Shown here piece by piece: positions 61,979 through 64,000 of a stretch of 64,000 nt of DNA (within the stretch, counting starts at the first letter, position 1; every line of letters begins with the position of its first letter). Location of the stretch: assembly GCF_007097485.1 (NCBI RefSeq), contig NZ_VKDE01000027.1, positions 1-64,000 on the forward strand, in the 5' to 3' direction. Under the pieces are notes generated by a model. The model was not told the origin of the DNA, searched no databases, and was given only the letters and a program-made list of their open reading frames with translations. The DNA is from Carboxylicivirga sp. M1479. Its GTDB lineage: Bacteria > Bacteroidota > Bacteroidia > Bacteroidales > Marinilabiliaceae. A program made the position numbers and the translations under genes.

Positions 61979-62962
61979 CTATTTTACTTGGGTACTGTCT
62001 GGCACTACTTTAAGAGGATTGTTTAAGTATTTTTTAGAGGCTTCAGGCAATTTAAGTGTGTAACTCTTTTTCGATGAGTTAGTAATGTAGGCTTCACGTA
62101 GCCATGGATTCAAGTTTTTTAATTCTTTATAGGTAATGCCGTACTGTTGTGCAAAAACTGCAAAATCTTTAATGCCTGTTTTTAGCTCAAAGTCAATGGT
62201 GTTGATGTGTGGATAGACATCTTCGTTTTTCACAAAGAAACCGTAGTGCTCAGCATTTGTCAATATCTCTTTAATAGCCAATATACGATAAACGTAGCGA
62301 CCTGTTTCTTCGCCTAAAAGTAAATCGTAATAGCTGTCAGTTTTTTGTCGATCTAATTGTCTGTTAACACCCGAACGGCCTGCGTTATAAGCAGCAGCTG
62401 CCAATGTCCAACTATCATAATGAGCATGCATTTTTTTCAGGTACTTACAGGCTGCAAGGGTTGATTTTTCGATATGATAACGCTCATCAACTTCTTTGGT
62501 AACCTCTAAGCCGTATTCGCGGGCAGTTGCCCTCATAAACTGCCACAGTCCAACAGCACCAGCAGGAGATTTGGCACGTGGCATAAAGCTACTTTCTATT
62601 ATTGATAGGTATTTGAAATCGTCGGGTACGCCTTGTTCTTTTAAAATTGGTTCAATAATCGGAAAATAACGATTGGCTCGTTTGATAAACAAGATGGTTT
62701 GCGATTGCCAGTAGGTATTAACCAATAATTCGCGATCAAAGCTCTCTTTTACATCGTAGCGCTGAATAGGTGCTTTTTCGCCAGCAAAATTAATGTTATT
62801 TGGTATGTCAAGAGATGAAATGGCATAGGTGGGCTGTTTAACTATTTCTACTTCCGGTTGCTTGTTGGGTTCAGCCGAATGAATAAATAGTTGTGATATT
62901 AATATGACTGCAATAACAGCAGCTGATAGTGATAATAGTTTCGTGTAAAAATTCGCCTTCAT
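61979..62962 (-). CDS. Membrane-bound lytic transglycosylase (MltD-like)
   Basis: Cleaves the MurNAc-GlcNAc bond of peptidoglycan, leaving 1,6-anhydro ends. The 327-residue protein starts with a membrane/signal segment (KLLSLSAAVIAVILISQLFI, about 8-27). The SLT (goose-lysozyme-like) domain, about 110-250, has the catalytic Glu123 in YLSIIESSFMPRA, then SPAGAVGLWQFM and AAAYNAGRSGVNR, the standard family motifs. The C-terminal 80 residues contain a degenerate LysM-like YGITYKELKNLNPWL. I take the Met at 62962, since a -7 box (62999-63006) lies upstream. Confidence 0.9.
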   Translation of the reverse strand: MKANFYTKLLSLSAAVIAVILISQLFIHSAEPNKQPEVEIVKQPTYAISSLDIPNNINFAGEKAPIQRYDVKESFDRELLVNTYWQSQTILFIKRANRYFPIIEPILKEQGVPDDFKYLSIIESSFMPRAKSPAGAVGLWQFMRATAREYGLEVTKEVDERYHIEKSTLAACKYLKKMHAHYDSWTLAAAAYNAGRSGVNRQLDRQKTDSYYDLLLGEETGRYVYRILAIKEILTNAEHYGFFVKNEDVYPHINTIDFELKTGIKDFAVFAQQYGITYKELKNLNPWLREAYITNSSKKSYTLKLPEASKKYLNNPLKVVPDSTQVK

Positions 62963-62998
62963 AGTCTCTCTCTTTATCAATCTTTTTTCAACGGACAC

Positions 62999-63006
62999 CA
63001 AAAATA
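62999..63006 (-). promoter_or_regulatory. -7 box TATTTTTG for the lytic transglycosylase gene
   Basis: Exact TAnnTTTG; predicts a leader of about 30 nt before 62962. Confidence 0.55.
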
Positions 63007-63223
63007 ATTTTTAGGCCAAACAAACCAAAAAACGTGCCGCATTAGTTATTAACACTGTCGAATTTATTCTGAATGTGGTGGGTGTTGATACTACGCCAGC
63101 AAATGAAAAATGTTTGCTTAATGGCATTAAAAATTACAAAACCCATTAAATAGTTTATCTTAATGAATTCCTTCGTGTTGAATTCTGATCCTCTAGCTAA
63201 AGTTACTAAACCCTATTTCGAGA

Positions 63224-64000
63224 TTAATCTTGTTTTCGAAGTGGAAAGTACTTTTTATAGGTAAGGCATCGCCATGCCCACTCAATTGGGCCAAACTTAA
63301 ACCAACTAAACCAAAGCATACTAAACAATAGTTGAATCAATAAAATGCCTGTTGCTACATAATAAACGTTTTCAAGGCTTAGTTTTCCAAATAATCCGAA
63401 GCCAATAATAGGATAAAATATGAAGATGCTTAATAGAGTATGACCTATGTATGAGCTCAATGACATTTGACCGTAGGCCTTAAGGAAATTCCATAAAAAG
63501 AAATTGCTGAATCGCTTTACTAAAAAGGCAAGTATTGAAAAGTAGGATAGTGCCATGCTTAACTGTCCAACTTCATGTACCAGTTTGTGAAACCAATCGG
63601 TCCATGAGTTGGCAAAAGATGAAATGCTACCCGGTATTTTCATGGCTAAACCAGTAAATACAAGTCCTGTAAGGATTAATGATATGAGCACTTTCGTTTT
63701 GTAAATAGTTGTGGTAAAATAGCCCGAAGCGTACAAGTAGCTGCCTATAAGAAAAAGCCCCAGCACCTTAAATGGTCGTCCCGATGGAATGAAATCGTAC
63801 CAACGCCATTGTACGTTATGGAAATTGGTTTTAAAAACGGTCCAAAAATCCATGGAGGTAAAACCTGCCACTACTTCATTAGGGCTTAGGTCGGGGTATA
63901 CTTTCAGGGCAGTTTTAACCACAGTGCTTACTTCTTGTTTAAAAGCCAAAACATGAACGATGTCAATTAAAAGGGGCGTGAAGTAAAGGGCAATGCCCAA
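63224..64000 (-). CDS. DUF418 membrane protein, 5' end cut by the window edge
   Basis: Only the C-terminal 258 residues are present; the gene continues beyond 64000, so the true start is outside. There are about six hydrophobic segments (for example LGLFLIGSYLYASGYF, LISLILTGLVFTGLAM, MALSYFSILAFLV, YVATGILLIQLLFSML). The end AYGQMSLSSYIGHTLLSIFIFYPIIGFG followed by FGPIEWAWRCLTYKKYFPL is the characteristic finish of DUF418 family inner-membrane proteins. Their function is unknown. The stop codon is at 63224-63226; no terminator was identified. Confidence 0.85.
   Translation of the reverse strand: MGIALYFTPLLIDIVHVLAFKQEVSTVVKTALKVYPDLSPNEVVAGFTSMDFWTVFKTNFHNVQWRWYDFIPSGRPFKVLGLFLIGSYLYASGYFTTTIYKTKVLISLILTGLVFTGLAMKIPGSISSFANSWTDWFHKLVHEVGQLSMALSYFSILAFLVKRFSNFFLWNFLKAYGQMSLSSYIGHTLLSIFIFYPIIGFGLFGKLSLENVYYVATGILLIQLLFSMLWFSWFKFGPIEWAWRCLTYKKYFPLRKQD

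Overview
The window is a 64 kb stretch of an ordinary, gene-dense bacterial chromosome with an A+T-rich composition. It comes from the phylum Bacteroidota. The evidence is direct: many genes are preceded by the Bacteroidota -7 box TAnnTTTG (some with TTG or TTTG 17-21 nt upstream), Shine-Dalgarno sequences are almost absent, and the gene content is typical (TonB-dependent receptor, DPP IV, fused malic enzyme-phosphotransacetylase, YkgJ, EI24, DUF418, AI-2E and lipoproteins with an LLSAC/LSAC lipobox). The mix suggests a marine or sediment relative of the Bacteroidales/Marinilabiliales, but placement below phylum is inference. I see no rRNA, tRNA, phage, IS, integrase or CRISPR.

Layout. 1-4.2 kb: cobT under a cobalamin riboswitch, a Methyltransf_32-like methylase, a cluster of short hairpins, and a secreted PQQ-like beta-propeller ending in a large imperfect palindrome. 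4.3-9.4 kb (minus strand): orphan egtD, a membrane-anchored unknown, a YkgJ-type cysteine protein, a DUF4136 lipoprotein, an M18 aminopeptidase and a cold-shock protein. 9.7-20.7 kb (plus): topB, a five-LysM/periplasmic-binding fusion, an ABC-F ATPase coupled to rlmB, a URO-D/MtaA-like protein and a SulP transporter. 20.8-25.2 kb (minus): a small secreted HELMH protein, an MsbA-like exporter and purB. 25.4-28.3 kb: an EI24 membrane protein, proC, and a cysteine synthase with a cysteine-rich tail.

28.6-31.0 kb is the most system-like locus: ECF sigma factor, one-pass membrane protein (putative anti-sigma), CnrX-like anchored periplasmic sensor and a Spy/CpxP-like tandem protein, all on the minus strand. 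31.1-33.5 kb: a coupled nuclease/phosphatase and beta-helix lipoprotein pair. 33.8-41.8 kb: AI-2E permease, sugar-kinase-like APH protein, TonB receptor, a cobalamin-type radical SAM enzyme with a CX4CX2C cluster motif, and an acyl-ACP thioesterase. 42-50.5 kb: lipoprotein alpha-amylase, YhcH, glutamine synthetase, a small outer-membrane-like protein, a tandem adenylate kinase whose second P-loop is degenerate, and maeB. 51-64 kb: panB with a RluA-type synthase, cdd, the thrS-infC-rpmI-rplT operon, DPP IV, uvrA, a lytic transglycosylase and a truncated DUF418 protein.

Most of the window is housekeeping. The points that stand out are the tandem adenylate kinase, the infC start (an AUA codon behind a perfect AGGAGG in a lineage that normally does without one), the ECF/CnrX/Spy cassette, the noncanonical radical SAM enzyme, and three intergenic DNA structures: the hairpin cluster at 2.7-2.9 kb, the 154-bp palindrome at 4.2-4.35 kb and the 22-bp periodic repeats at 21.7-21.8 kb. 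Several gene starts were moved downstream of the longest ORF because a -7 box or a riboswitch lies inside the longer frame.
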